Positions 11,650 to 21,904 of a stretch of DNA of 64,000 bases are shown piece after piece. The stretch comes from Micropterix aruncella (lineage: Eukaryota; Arthropoda; Insecta; Lepidoptera; Micropterigidae), in contig OX155952.1 in assembly GCA_944548615.1 (NCBI GenBank), positions 41,984,182 to 42,048,181 of the forward strand, written 5' to 3'. Under the pieces are notes generated by a model, which was given only the letters and a program-made list of their open reading frames with translations, was not told where the DNA came from and searched no databases. The translations under genes and the position numbers were made by a program. Positions within the stretch are counted from its first letter, which is position 1; every line of letters begins with the position of its first letter.

Positions 11650-12425
11650 CACGCGATCTCATTCTGACATGAATAATTAGCGTAATGCCCACACCTTGAA
11701 GAAATGTGGTCTGGCTGTAAATATATACAAGTCTGACACTATCGAACATAGCGCATTTATGTGCCATAATGAACGCAAGCTAGACTACACCGACGAGGAT
11801 GGTTCGCGAGGATGGTTCCGCAAATAGTTTATGTGACCGAGCTCGATTATAATTATCCGCAAAAAAACCTTTGCTTGCATTCTAGGATTATCAACTCTGC
11901 ACCCGATCAGCTTAAAAGCGCATTATCAGCACAATTTAAGGGATTATAGCCCATCATGCCTAATAAAAAACTACTAAGGATAGTATCCGTATAGCTAACC
12001 GCGCACTACGGTAAAATTCCGCGCGTTTTATTTTCGGTAAATCTGTGAACTAAAGAATCACCGACACGAAAAAAATCGGTCCGGATTTAAACTCTGTGGA
12101 TTGCTATAGATTGGCTGCGGTGCCTTACTGGACTTAGGTTTCCATACTATGTATGGAAAATTTTAATATACAGCAACGCATTGCGGAAATTATTCCGCAG
12201 ATCGACGGCAGAGACTTGGATAGACAACGAATGACTAATAAGTCCAAAATTTCCACCGTAGTGCTCGGACCGCAAAAATTCGGTGTTTTTTCCGTCCGGC
12301 GTAAAATACGTACCTCAACGCAGTGCGTGCCTGGCCTATTGCTTAAAATATACGAATTAAAAACAATTTTGGGGTATTTCCAACATAGTGATATATTCTC
12401 ATGTGGATTCCATATGACTGAATGC
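11650..12425 (-). pseudogene. LINE RT C-terminal fragment split by an insertion
   Basis: Sequence at 11650-11990 matches, with many changes, the minus-strand RT C-terminus at 27415-27755 (same series: AATGCCCACACCTTGAAGA, GAACATAGCGCATTTATGTGCC, TAGGATTATCAACTCT). Homology resumes at about 12370-12420 with GTGGATTCCATATGACTG. Between them, about 11995-12365 is foreign and contains an imperfect inverted repeat (GCACTACGGT...AAATT near 12003, its complement near 12250), so a MITE-like insertion is possible. All frames are broken. Confidence 0.6.
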
Positions 12426-12534
12426 TAATGAATTACTAAATCTAAATTTTGACGAAGAGAAATATTTTTGCAGTAATATCCGAAATATATATATTTTTTA
12501 AGTAGTTGTTAGTGTAGTTTTGCGGTATTATTAA

Positions 12535-12586
12535 CCCGGGACAAGACTCCTTTATAACAAACGTTATAAACGAGTCTGCTCCCGGG
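12535..12586. other. 52-bp imperfect palindrome with CCCGGG ends
   Basis: CCCGGG at both ends, then AGACTC/GAGTCT and TTTATAAC/GTTATAAA inner arms, with a short central loop. It could form a long hairpin or cruciform. No coding or transposon context is clear around it. Confidence 0.7.
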
Positions 12587-12959
12587 TGTCGCGGTAACGA
12601 AATTGCTAATATTCCTTTTATAATAATTTATTTTTTGGGGAAACTTTTATTTAAATACTGACACCACTCGCGCCAATTCTAGCGCTGATATTTAATACTA
12701 AATTAGAGGAAATTATGTTTTTTGGCAATTTATTAAAATAAACAACACAGGCACCTGAAAGTAAGCACTCTACTATGATACGGTTACTCAGCTCTTTTAA
12801 TAACAGGTTTAATGACCTTGACATTTTTTCTTTGGACAGGAAGCCTTTTCTTCACACAGTCGAAGAAAAGCTCAGGAACGATAATTTACTTAAATAATTA
12901 TAAAATACGCACTATTTATTACTTTATTATATACAAAGTATTTATGTGTGTATGTATGT

Positions 12960-13240
<281 letters not shown>

Positions 13241-13573
13241 AACATAGAACATCGGTGCATGCACAGAGAAACGACAGCAAAATACATAAAGAATCGCTCT
13301 TTATTATATTCCAATTTCTGCATTAATGTATGGTATACTCCAAACTTTTTTCTTTATCTATTTATCTCATGAATCCAATAACTTTTCTCGTTACCTTTTT
13401 TTGTTTTTATGGTTCTTATATGTTCATTTAAAAATAACAAAATCAGTAAACACTTTATACGTAATACACTACATTTAATACACAATACTAGTGCACCTTC
13501 TGAGAATTAAGAATAGCTGATATATATAGAAGGTACAGTTTGTATCTGATGCCATATAAACGTTGCATACGTG
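13241..13573 (+). repeat. Dispersed repeat, copy A (pair with 57544)
   Basis: Starts ACATAGAACATCGGTGCATG and stays almost identical for more than 100 bases to the copy at 57544-57795. Both copies reach GTTGCATACGTGGGACAA. Copy A carries two extra insertions (near 13410-13470 and 13520-13545). Identity this high between loci 44 kb apart points to a fairly young family. No coding seen; its class is unknown. Confidence 0.75.
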
Positions 13574-13703
13574 GGACAAAAGTTACAGGCATTCACAAGT
13601 TACAGGCTATTGAAATGTGTAAAATTGTAATGAAATATACGGTGGATATAATAATTTAGTAAAGGGACTGTAATCGCCGTTTTTATACGCTAGCTATTTT
13701 GAC

Positions 13704-14100
13704 CTAGAATAACTTGAGTTTTAGTAGGAATGCCAAATTGAAATAAATTTTAATTGGAAAAGACGTCACAAAATCAATTATTTTATTGACTTTCTTTTCG
13801 TTGTTTTTGCTCGGATATTGTCGGGTGTGCAGCCATAGAAAATTGAAAATTCGCGTCATTTTCGAATATTCTGTGCTATTTTTAAATATATATGAAATGT
13901 TAATGTCATTAATGTTCACTGGTAGGCTGTTGTAAAATTTGGGGGCACGATAAGAGTAGCTGGTTTGGCCAAAAGCGGTTCGCCTGAGAGGTATTGTAAA
14001 ATTTGTTCGGTTCGATCTTCTTGTCACTCAAGTTTGCTGGCTTTTTTGTTGGTCTCCTAACTTGCTCTGGAATTTAGTAAGAGTTACCAGCAATAGAAAA
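13704..14100 (-). pseudogene. LINE RT C-terminal fragment (1.3-kb family)
   Basis: The frame TRRSNRTNFTIPLRRTAFGQTSYSYRAPKFYNSLPVNI aligns closely with TRRSKQTNFAIPLRRSAFGQSSFSYLAPKFYNCLPLNI at 1305-1880. Homology continues out of frame to about 14100 (the antisense of the KFQ.ELG.HKK segment). The copy is 5' truncated and frameshifted. Confidence 0.8.
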
Positions 14101-14377
14101 TCTTACAATTAACCTTACAAAAATTAAAACACCAAATCTTAATTTTATTCTAATATTGAATATCTCCAAACTTATAGTAAACTTAAAGCACACAATGTCA
14201 AAGCTGCCGTAGCGTTAAAATCGTCAAACTGGATGATAACAACACGAAGACAAGTGAGAACAGTATGTAAGTGTGAAGGTTGTCTTCATCTTTCGTGTCT
14301 CGGCGAGTAATCTCGCGGGTGGTATTAGGTGGTAGGAAAATGCCCTCAAATACTGCTCTGGCAACAATTCGTGTATT

Positions 14378-14640
14378 GTGAGAGATTCGTCCGATATATA
14401 CGAGAATATTGTATATGCGAAATACCAGATATATTTACTGTATTATTTAAGAACTGATTTAAATTTCAATCGCGCGCAAGCAGACATTTTTCCCTGCTTA
14501 GAACATAGATCGGCGCAGGTAGTACATTTAGTTCCCGGGAGATCTACATCGTTCGGACAACACCATTATCATTCCCTTGCTCCAAAATTAATGAATATTT
14601 GAGGAAACGCTGAGGTGGTTCTTAAAAAATGCCTCGTTCA
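14378..14640 (+). pseudogene. Probable LINE RT C-terminal trace
   Basis: A plus-strand reading through one stop gives FGQHHYHSLAPKLMNI and then VLKKCLVQWF. This resembles the A-P-K-x-Y-N-x-L-P ... F-K-x-x-L-x-x-W-L end of insect LINE ORF2 proteins. Weak and isolated. Confidence 0.35.
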
Positions 14641-14954
14641 ATGGTTTGATCTTGATTACTAAAGCAAGATCGGAAACTGAATGTATTTTCATGACATTTC
14701 AAAAATAGAAACTCCTTATGACCTATACAACAGTTTCTTATATTAGGTTTGAATTGTTGAATTTATAAATAACTTCGTTGGATTTTTTCCTTGAGAAATT
14801 AATAACATGACACTTGTTGGCATTTGTAAAAGATGTTTTTTTGGCAAAGTACTTATTAAGGCGATTAATATCCTATTGACAGTCATTCACGTATTTTTTT
14901 TCCTTGTATATCTATGTATCATTAGCGTATATTTAGGATATTATAGCGATGTAC

Positions 14955-15149
14955 CTAATCTTTGATATCTTTGATGTATACGAGAAATAGAAGAGGATGG
15001 GAATAAGCTACCAAATGTGTCCTATTCGCATGACATACGATGAAATCCATCGGAGGATAGCATTTTTGTAGAACAATAGAATGAGTAATCTTATCGGATG
15101 CTTTCGAAAAGTCGATATAAAGTGCATCGACTTGCACTTCACTGTCCAT
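14955..15149 (-). pseudogene. LINE RT motif A fragment
   Basis: VDALYIDFSKASDKITHSIVLQK is a clear Jockey-clade RT motif A block (normally DFSKAFDK-I-H). It is followed after a broken stretch by LLFLVYIKDIKD, the end of motif B. Catalytic YADD and all other domains are missing here. Confidence 0.75.
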
Positions 15150-15394
15150 AGATTTGATGATAGATTTATGGTTAGGTTATTTATTTACGGTTAGTTTAGT
15201 TTCCAAAGACCTTTTTATATTTTTATTATTTATTTATTTTTATAAAACTAGCAGCGGATACAATAGCGTCTAGCGTGAAAAATATTCAGCGGATAATCGT
15301 TTTCGGCGATAGGTACAGTTTTAAGAAATATTAGCATGTTTAAATGAAAAATTACTGAGTCAAACAAAATATTGAGTTTAAAGATCGAAAGTTG

Positions 15395-15720
15395 CTGAGA
15401 AAGGCAGAGAGTTGTAAGGAAGAAGGAAAGCTAATTAGCAAGAAACAACGCAAAGCTGCATACCTGCGTCACGTGCTTAGGCACGACATGTACGAACTCC
15501 TGTAAATCATATAATAATGGGAAAAGTTGCAGGGAAGAGGAGACCTAGCCGTAGATGGTAATCTTGGTTACGGAACATTCTGGAATGGACTGGGATTACG
15601 AGTGTCTCCGAATTGTTTTGCCTGGCGTAGAACAAAAATATGTGAGCAGAGCTGACTGCCAACCTTTACTAGTTGGAAAGGCACCCTAAGAAGAAGAAGA
15701 AGAAGAAGGAAGAATGAGTT
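15395..15720 (+). pseudogene. RTE-clade LINE C-terminus with (AAG)n tail
   Basis: A plus-strand reading with one early stop gives AAYLRHVLRHDMYELL, then GKVAGKRRPSR, then WLRNILEWTGITSVSELF. This is the conserved RTE ORF2 C-terminal pattern (YLGHVLR, GKR..GRR, WLRNIREWTG). It ends in (AGA)n at 15688-15714, the short tandem tail expected of RTE elements. The copy is 5' truncated and dead. Confidence 0.8.
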
Positions 15721-16261
15721 GGACGATGGTATATGGATATATAGATATTAAAATACAGATACGTAGATATAGATATAGATATTTGTCGTAAGTACTGTTG
15801 TGTTGCATAATAAGTATATGAGTATTTTGAAGAAACCGTGTTGCTTAGGAGCTATAAATAGTTTCTCTAAAGGCTGAGAACATTGATCGAACGTATTTTT
15901 AACACACTTTTTTCCAAGATTTGCTTAAAATTGGTACCTTAAATATCGGTCCATAATTTTGTATATTATTAGGGAATCCCTGCTTAAAAATCGGAGAGAC
16001 GTAAGCCTTCTTCCAGATATCTGTACATTCTGTAACCGACGATTCTGTAATTTTTTTTTTCCTTAATACCTGTAATTTGTACTTTGTATTTAATCCTTAT
16101 TAAAAAATGTTGTGTATGTATATACAATAATAAATCTCAATAGATAAATCTAAACTGTAATGCTGATTTTGGTTATGAAATAAAAAGAATTAATTAAATA
16201 AATAAAACGAGGCTCCACAATTAATTATCAAAGATGGAAGAATATCATTTGTCACAACTCT
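15721..16261. other. No gene seen
   Basis: AT-rich sequence with a short GATATA run near 15760-15785 and no coding or repeat structure that I can name. Confidence 0.6.
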
Positions 16262-16554
16262 TTATAAAATCAAGGTACGATGGTTAAGCTTCGCTCTTCG
16301 CCACTGCTTCTCGCGAAGTTTCAGTAGTGAAGACTCTTCGACACCCATCCTACTTGCCAGACCCTGATCCAACAGAATTCCACTTTTTTCAAGATTTGAA
16401 TAACTCTTTACATATGAAAAATAACTTTAAACAACCGGTGGATTACCCCTTCAAAACATTCATGATTCCTGTTCACGATAGTTCTACAGCAGAAGAATTA
16501 ACTACCATTAAAATGGCAAAACTGCATCAAGATATAAAAGAATCAATAATTTGA
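16262..16554 (+). pseudogene. mariner transposase C-terminal remnant
   Basis: The 75-residue frame contains HPSYLPDPDPTEFHFFQDLNNSL, matching the H-P-P-Y-S-P-D-L-A-P-x-D-Y-H-x-F block around the third catalytic acidic residue of mariner (D34D). At that position it reads E instead of D. The frame then drifts into the AEEL..IKMAKLHQDI.ESII tail. The N-terminal two thirds are absent and no TIRs were found. Confidence 0.65.
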
Positions 16555-16559
16555 TAATA

Positions 16560-17680
16560 TATGTACAAAAAAAATCGTTCCTTTTTTTCTTTATATTAAC
16601 AGCATTTTCATCATATTGCATCTAAATAAATCGCGATAAGCTTTATCTACACAGTTTTCGAAACTGCAGAGTTGCAAGATAAAAGCGTGTCTATTTCTAC
16701 GCGCATACTTTATTTTTAGAGGCTATATAATGTGCAAACATGCCAACACTAAACCAAATGTAAATAATATTGTCATTTTATGGCTCTGTAAACACTGCAA
16801 AAATGTTTAATTAAAGTTGTGAGTTTATACATTTGCAGACTCTTGCAACAGTTTGGCAATTCGGGGCTATGCGGCCAAGGCGAATATTTTCCTCATACCT
16901 TTAAAAAAATTGAAGGTCACAAATGATCTTGAAAAACTAACCATTTAAACCATAATATACATTAATATAATCAATGAAACCAGTTATTTTTATTGCGCTT
17001 ATTAGAATTACCTCGATAGTCTCGAGATATGTTCTCGTATCTACTTATAGATAATCATTTTAATTCGTTATTTCGCAAAGTCGCATCTTAAATGTTATCT
17101 ACAACTAGCTGTACCCGGCCACGCCTTGCTGCGGCTTAGTTATATGTTAAAAAAAGAAAAGAGACAGCACACGTTTCTAATGTGTATGTTTAATTTGAAA
17201 ATGCTTGTGGATATACAATATTTTTTGTTGTTCCATTATCTGCGCAGATATAAATATTGTCTGGTTTGCCGACTCTATAACCCGCAACTTATACGTGTCC
17301 ATGTGAGAAGCAATCCGGGTCTAGATTTTAAGGCGCTGATATACGACTTTAATGATTTTAAACTGATAATTACGTCTAAACGAGTACTGCTTACGATTCG
17401 AAAAAAATATATGTTAAACAAGAATATATACCCAATATTCTAATCTGTGAATATTTTAGATTTTGTTTATATTACATAGTGTAATTAATTTGGGAAATGA
17501 GGTCTAACCGAACACAAGAACGATAATTACGCAACTACTATCTAGTGTATTATTATGTAACCTGCACCATTTTAAAGATAATTTAATTATCTATCTTGTT
17601 ATCTGTGATTTTTTTCGAAAAGTCAAAGAATAATATCCGATTTTGCTTATTCGAACAAAATTGGTACGCGAGTTATAAAG
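16560..17680. other. No gene seen; possible old repeat at 17.10-17.48 kb
   Basis: AT-rich. At 17101 the phrase AACTAGCTGTACCCGGCCACG looks like the start of a common lepidopteran dispersed repeat. The 105-codon frame at 17126-17443 has no domain that I recognise. Confidence 0.4.
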
Positions 17681-17864
17681 CGGGCCTCGCCGGCGACGAC
17701 ACTCAGCACTTTTTTTTCACATTCAGCGCCCGGCGTCCGTTCTGAACGGTCGCCTGCTCCGCTCCGCCGCCCGCGCTGAATATTGCCGCCGCGAGTCGAC
17801 CGTCGAGCGCCGTCTCCGGTCCTCGCCGTGAAGTTCGTGCCGTCGAGTCCGCTCCGGCCCGAAT

Positions 17865-19418
17865 ATGAGCTCCGCCGCCGAAGCAGCCGCTTCGCACAGC
17901 ACCGCTGTTACCAGGGGCAAGGATATGCCCTTAATCCCGCCTGTGACGCCGAGGAAACGCGTGAGAAATCCCGATTCCCCTGATGCCGAGCCACAGAGAG
18001 ACCCGCAACGCCGTCGGGCTGACTCCTTCTACGACAGCGACCTCTTCAACCCCCCGGTGCCTTCGGATGACGAAGATGCACCGACCTACGCCAAAGCGGC
18101 CAGGAGGAGCCCGACTCCGAGCGTCAACGGAGCCGCGCCTGTGCCACTGCCGCGCTCGACGATGAGTTCCGCGCCGCAACACCTGAACTCGGAGCCGCGT
18201 CCCCAGCCAATCGTCGTGGATAAGCTGGATAGGTGGCCTGACCACCTGCAGGCTATCCGGGCCAGGCTGGGCCGCGCTCCTATCGTGTCGCCGATTGGAG
18301 GAGGGGGCGGACTTCGCTTTCGTCCGGCCGACTCCGCCGAATACCGAGTCATTCAGGACTATTTACATAGCCTGGGCGGCTCGGTAGCATGGCACACATA
18401 TACGACGCCCACCAGCAAGGATGCGAAAATTGCCATCCGCGGCCTGCCTTCCAATACCACACAGGAGGAGGCCATCTCCGGGCTGGCTGACCACGGCATC
18501 GAGGCCAGCTACGTCAGAATGATACACGGCGGGCGGCGAGCACTATTCTACGCCGTCATCCGCAAGAACGAGCGCTGGCGGGAGGTGTTCTCCATCGCGG
18601 AGATTCACTTCCTGCAGGTTACCGTGGAGGCCTGGAGGGGCAGAAATGGCCCCAAGCAGTGCCACCGGTGCCAGCGCTTCCGCCACAGCAGCCACAACTG
18701 CCACCGACGACAAGTGTGCGTGTGCTGTGGCAAAGAACACGCAGCCAAAGATTGCCCGAGGCCGAAAACCGCCCGGGCGACCTGCGGAAACTGCGGAGAG
18801 GACCATCCTGCGAACAACAGGAGATGCCGCAGCTTCCTGGCGGAAATCCGCCAAACTTCGCGGAAGCAGCAGGGCGTCCCGCACGCAGTGGTCGTCGCCG
18901 CCCCGCCGCGAGCTACTACGACTCAGTCTACAGAAGGCAAACTCCAGCCCGTTGTCTCCCCGCAACGCAACGCGCCCCTGTCCTGGAGACAGAAGCCAGC
19001 GCCGCCGGCCGCTCCGCAGCAACCAGCTGAGGAGAAAAAGTCAAAACGGCGGCGTCGGTCGAAGCCACTGCAGCAGCAGCCATCCAGGCCCCATCCAACG
19101 CAGGAGGAGAAGATGGAGGTCGAAGCGACCGCCCCACCCTCTTGCTCCCAGCCAGTGAGAGCAGCCACAGAGTCCGCCTCCACTCAAACGGACGAAGAGT
19201 GGCCGACCACACCGCCCCCACAACCCCAGCCGGAAGAGCCGATGTACCTAGATGAAAAGCGTTTTCTCGACGAAGACGAGCAGGTAACAATCACGGCGTC
19301 CCAGTTGCTGGACCTGATTTACGAGTGCCAAATCGGCACGAAAGAGGAAAATATTATGCTCATTAATATTTTCCTCAAAACGGACCTACCACGACGTGCC
19401 TCGAAGAAAGGAGCGTAA
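17865..19418 (+). CDS. Jockey-type Gag / nucleic-acid-binding protein (517 aa)
   Basis: This ORF1-type protein would bind the element's RNA in ribonucleoprotein particles. The ATG follows a GC-rich leader with no internal stops in the frame. Residues about 1-180 are low-complexity, Pro/Ser/Arg-rich. Residues about 185-265 (GLPSNTTQEEAISGLADHGI ... FYAVI ... VEAWRGR) have the fold pattern of the insect PRE_C2HC Gag domain. Three zinc knuckles follow at about 266-325: CHRCQRFRHSSHNC, CVCCGKEHAAKDC and CGNCGEDHPANNRRC. The tail is Pro/Lys-rich, then acidic, with a Leu-rich end. The frame has no stop or shift despite the absence of an RT partner, which is unusual for a dead copy. Several overlapping frames in other phases are GC-composition shadows. 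Family call firm; function inferred. Confidence 0.85.
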   Translation: MSSAAEAAASHSTAVTRGKDMPLIPPVTPRKRVRNPDSPDAEPQRDPQRRRADSFYDSDLFNPPVPSDDEDAPTYAKAARRSPTPSVNGAAPVPLPRSTMSSAPQHLNSEPRPQPIVVDKLDRWPDHLQAIRARLGRAPIVSPIGGGGGLRFRPADSAEYRVIQDYLHSLGGSVAWHTYTTPTSKDAKIAIRGLPSNTTQEEAISGLADHGIEASYVRMIHGGRRALFYAVIRKNERWREVFSIAEIHFLQVTVEAWRGRNGPKQCHRCQRFRHSSHNCHRRQVCVCCGKEHAAKDCPRPKTARATCGNCGEDHPANNRRCRSFLAEIRQTSRKQQGVPHAVVVAAPPRATTTQSTEGKLQPVVSPQRNAPLSWRQKPAPPAAPQQPAEEKKSKRRRRSKPLQQQPSRPHPTQEEKMEVEATAPPSCSQPVRAATESASTQTDEEWPTTPPPQPQPEEPMYLDEKRFLDEDEQVTITASQLLDLIYECQIGTKEENIMLINIFLKTDLPRRASKKGA

Positions 19419-19429
19419 CATTGTTCTAC

Positions 19430-19640
19430 ACTAAGAATCCTGCCTCAGGGTGAACAGCCCTGAGACGCCATATGCTCGAAAGCCGGGTCAATGGACCCGG
19501 CTCACACGAAGCCCCACCCAACAGTACGAGAAGTGGAAGAAGTCACAGGCCTATATACAGGGCCTGTCGACCGATATTCGACAGACGACACTCAGTACGA
19601 CTGCGACCACTGTCACGAGTGGATGCTGACGCTGCGCTCC
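19430..19640 (+). other. Structured 3' UTR with three conserved stem-loops
   Basis: Directly after the gag stop: stem 1 CTCAGGG/CCCTGAG (about 19444-19464), stem 2 GCCGGGT/ACCCGGC (about 19484-19504), stem 3 ACAGGCC/GGCCTGT (about 19546-19570). The homologous fragment at 3.0 kb keeps all three stems. T-A to G-C (stem 1), T-A to C-G (stem 2) and A-T to G-C (stem 3) double changes maintain pairing. This fits a 3' RNA structure recognised by a LINE reverse transcriptase. Confidence 0.6.
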
Positions 19641-19671
19641 GAACGAAAAAATTACGTTAATTAAAAACAAA

Positions 19672-19975
19672 ATGGCCAGAAACTCAAAAAATTTAAAACT
19701 TAATCGCAGTATATTAGAGAAAAATAGATTATTAAGGTAAGTAACGTGTATTAGTGTATTATTACGTGTATATTATTACCATTTGTCTACTCTGATGCTC
19801 TTTGCCTGACGTCAAATTGGGGTGACCACACGAATAGGATTCGTGCAACAATTTAACTAATCAACACATAAAATAAATTACTTCTTTTATTTTATAAACT
19901 GACGTTATTACTGTTTTCATTTTAGGCGAATACGAAACAACACTAACTCTGAAGATGTAAATTCACAGACGAGGT
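19672..19975 (+). other. Possible two short coding exons (MARNSKNLKL...)
   Basis: An ATG at 19672 opens 22 codons (MARNSKNLKLNRSILEKNRLLR) ending at a consensus donor (AAG|GTAAGT, 19736). After an intron of about 190 bp, a TTTTAG acceptor (about 19925) leads, in phase, into RIRNNTNSEDVNSQT and a second consensus donor (GAG|GTGAGT, about 19975). No family recognised. It may be the N-terminus of the YqaJ-type gene fragment 900 bp downstream, or may be chance. 19976-20479 shows nothing else. Confidence 0.3.
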
Positions 19976-20479
19976 GAGTAAACAGTGTAGGTAAACAAAA
20001 CTACATCAAAAGGTAATGCTCACAGGTAAATGCATACCTAATTTAATATTTTGATTTTAGTGTAATTCGAACAATAATTATGTTTTATCAGAACTTTAAA
20101 GTTTTATCAGAACTATCGGAATCAGAATATTATTTTGAAATCAAATATCAAACTTGAATATTGAATTTGAAAATCGATTTAGGGCCGATTTATATATGAA
20201 ACCTGAAGTACAAATATAAGTTGAACCATCGGTTTACTAAATTCATTCATAAAGCGACAAAATTTAATTCGGGTTTTCGTAGTATGACGTAAATTATACT
20301 TTGGTTGGAGGGGGTTGTTTTTGTTGCAAAAAGATAATTGTGGTTTTTAGCTAAAAATTTTGTAGTAATAATAATAAACCTACTTATAACATATATAGTT
20401 ACGCGCATCCCTGACTCACTGACTGATTTTGTAACGCTGTAGGTAAAGACAGTATTTTTTTAAATTTGTCAGTTTTTAA

Positions 20480-20785
20480 ACTTGAAATGCTACTTCGACT
20501 TTCGAATTTGAGATTGTACTTCGAATTTCAAACTTGAAATTGTGCTTTGAATTTCGAACTTAACATTCTACTACGAATTTCAAACTTGAAATTCTACTTC
20601 GAATTTCGAACTTGACATTTTACTTCGAATTTCGAACTTGACATTCTACTACGAATTTCGAACTTGAAATTCTACTTCGAATTTCGAACTTGACATTTTA
20701 CTTCGAATTTCGAACTTGACATTCTACTTCGAATTACGAATTTAACATTCAAGTTCGAATTTCGCACTTGACATTTTGACATTTG
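20480..20785 (+). repeat. Minisatellite, 26-bp unit, about 11 copies
   Basis: Tandem copies of a 26-bp unit, GAATTTCGAACTTGACATT plus CTACTTC, with substitutions such as GACATT/GAAATT. The array ends just before the YqaJ-type fragment. Confidence 0.9.
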
Positions 20786-20805
20786 AAATTCGGAATTTCG
20801 GTTAA

Positions 20806-21393
20806 ATTTCGATAATTTCGGACAATGAAAATATTGCAAAAAAACAGTTGTCAAAACAAGAGAATGTGAAAATAGACCCGAGTGGACTTTTTCTTGATGA
20901 GGAAGTACCATTTCTTGGTGCGTCACCAGACGGTATCATTGATGAAAATACAATTGTTGAAATAAAATGTCCAATCACAGCTTACAAACTAGGATTAGAA
21001 AGAGCTATTCATGAAAAAAAGATATCGTTCTACAAAAAAATACAGAACGGTAATTATATAATAAACAAAGAACATAGTTGGTGGTATCAAATACAGAGGA
21101 AATTGCATGTAACAAGAAGATCTAAGTGTATGCTTGGTATTTGGTCTGGGGATAAGTTTCCTGTAAAAATATAATTAATTTACAAGGATTGCACCTTTTG
21201 GGAAACTAAAATGAAAAATAAGTTGATTAAGTTCTACACAGATTGCATGCTTCCTGAACTGGTAGATCCTAGACATACGAGGAATATGATAATTAGAGAA
21301 CCATCTTATATAGTTAGTGCTATAGAGGGGCGCAAAAGGAAAAAGGAAGAGGAAAAAGAAAAGAAAAAAACACAGACAAAAAACGAAGAATGA
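20806..21393 (+). pseudogene. YqaJ-type exonuclease fragment, one in-frame stop
   Basis: The frame is open from about 20806 to 21393 except for a single TAA at 21172-21174. It contains the YqaJ/lambda-exonuclease signature: GASPDGII (metal-binding Asp) followed 14-18 residues later by VEIKCP (the E-x-K pair). The later WWYQIQRKLHV fits the downstream Q-x-Q helix. After the stop, the same frame continues CTFWETKMKNKLIKFYTDCMLPELVDPRH and a Lys/Glu-rich tail. YqaJ domains in insects usually come from mobile elements and degrade or resect DNA 5' to 3'. There is no ATG at the start (the frame enters from the minisatellite side), so the N-terminus is lost. The C-terminal coding part recurs in inverted orientation at 22725-22890. 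Confidence 0.7.
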
Positions 21394-21523
21394 CGATTTT
21401 GAATGAAGTCAATAAAGACGAAGACACACTTCATGATCAAAGTCCTAGTATAGCTGCTGAAAAAGTACTGATTTTTGATGAGTTTTAAATTCAGTTACCA
21501 ATCGAAAAACCCACACGAACACC

Positions 21524-21540
21524 GCACACACACACACACA

Positions 21541-21588
<48 letters not shown>

Positions 21589-21628
21589 AACACATGCACA
21601 AACACACACACGCACACGCACCACACAC
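21524..21628. repeat. (CA)n microsatellite
   Basis: About 100 bases of CA repeats with a few T, A and G interruptions. Open frames across it are artefacts. Confidence 0.95.
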
Positions 21629-21904
21629 GTGTGTCGAAGCTCATCATTTGCTTCAATAGCTGACAAATACACCCAGTGCACCACTGCTTATTACGGTTCA
21701 ATCGTGGCAGTAGTTTTCGATGGATACCCAACAGATCCTACACAAAAAGGCACGAAGAGCTCTGAAATCTCCGGAAATAATATTTGATAAAAATACTAAG
21801 GCTCAGGTTTCACAAGAGAATTTCTTATTAAACGACAAAGTAAAATTCGTTTCACCGACCTGCTGAAAACGAGAATGGAAAAGCTTAACATATTCGGGTA
21901 CTGC

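Larger units (their letters stand above)
17690..19650 (+). mobile_element. Gag-only LINE-like unit (Jockey-type ORF1, no RT)
   Basis: A GC-rich block in AT-rich surroundings: a 5' leader of about 175 bp beginning near GACGACACTCAGCAC, one intact gag ORF (17865-19418), and a 3' region of stem-loops ending near 19650. No endonuclease or RT follows the gag stop; the structured 3' module begins within 25 bases of it. Two readings fit. It may be a half-LINE that lost ORF2 and moves with a partner's RT, like mammalian HAL1 or Drosophila HeT-A, or it may be a fixed, possibly domesticated gag copy. Exact ends are uncertain: ACAAAATTGG near 17656 and ACAAAATGG near 19667 could be target-duplication traces. 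Confidence 0.6.

Noticed and set aside
12153..12428. 91-codon plus-strand frame
   Set aside because: Spans an insertion and the antisense of a LINE RT fragment; no domain.
18543..19290. Several overlapping frames of 60-170 codons on both strands inside gag
   Set aside because: GC-rich shadows; only the 517-residue frame has zinc knuckles and the Gag domain.
20480..20785. CRISPR-like regular repeat array
   Set aside because: Units are directly adjacent with no spacers; a eukaryotic minisatellite.
21445..21731. Cys/Val-rich and His/Thr-rich frames
   Set aside because: Translations of the (CA)n array; no gene.
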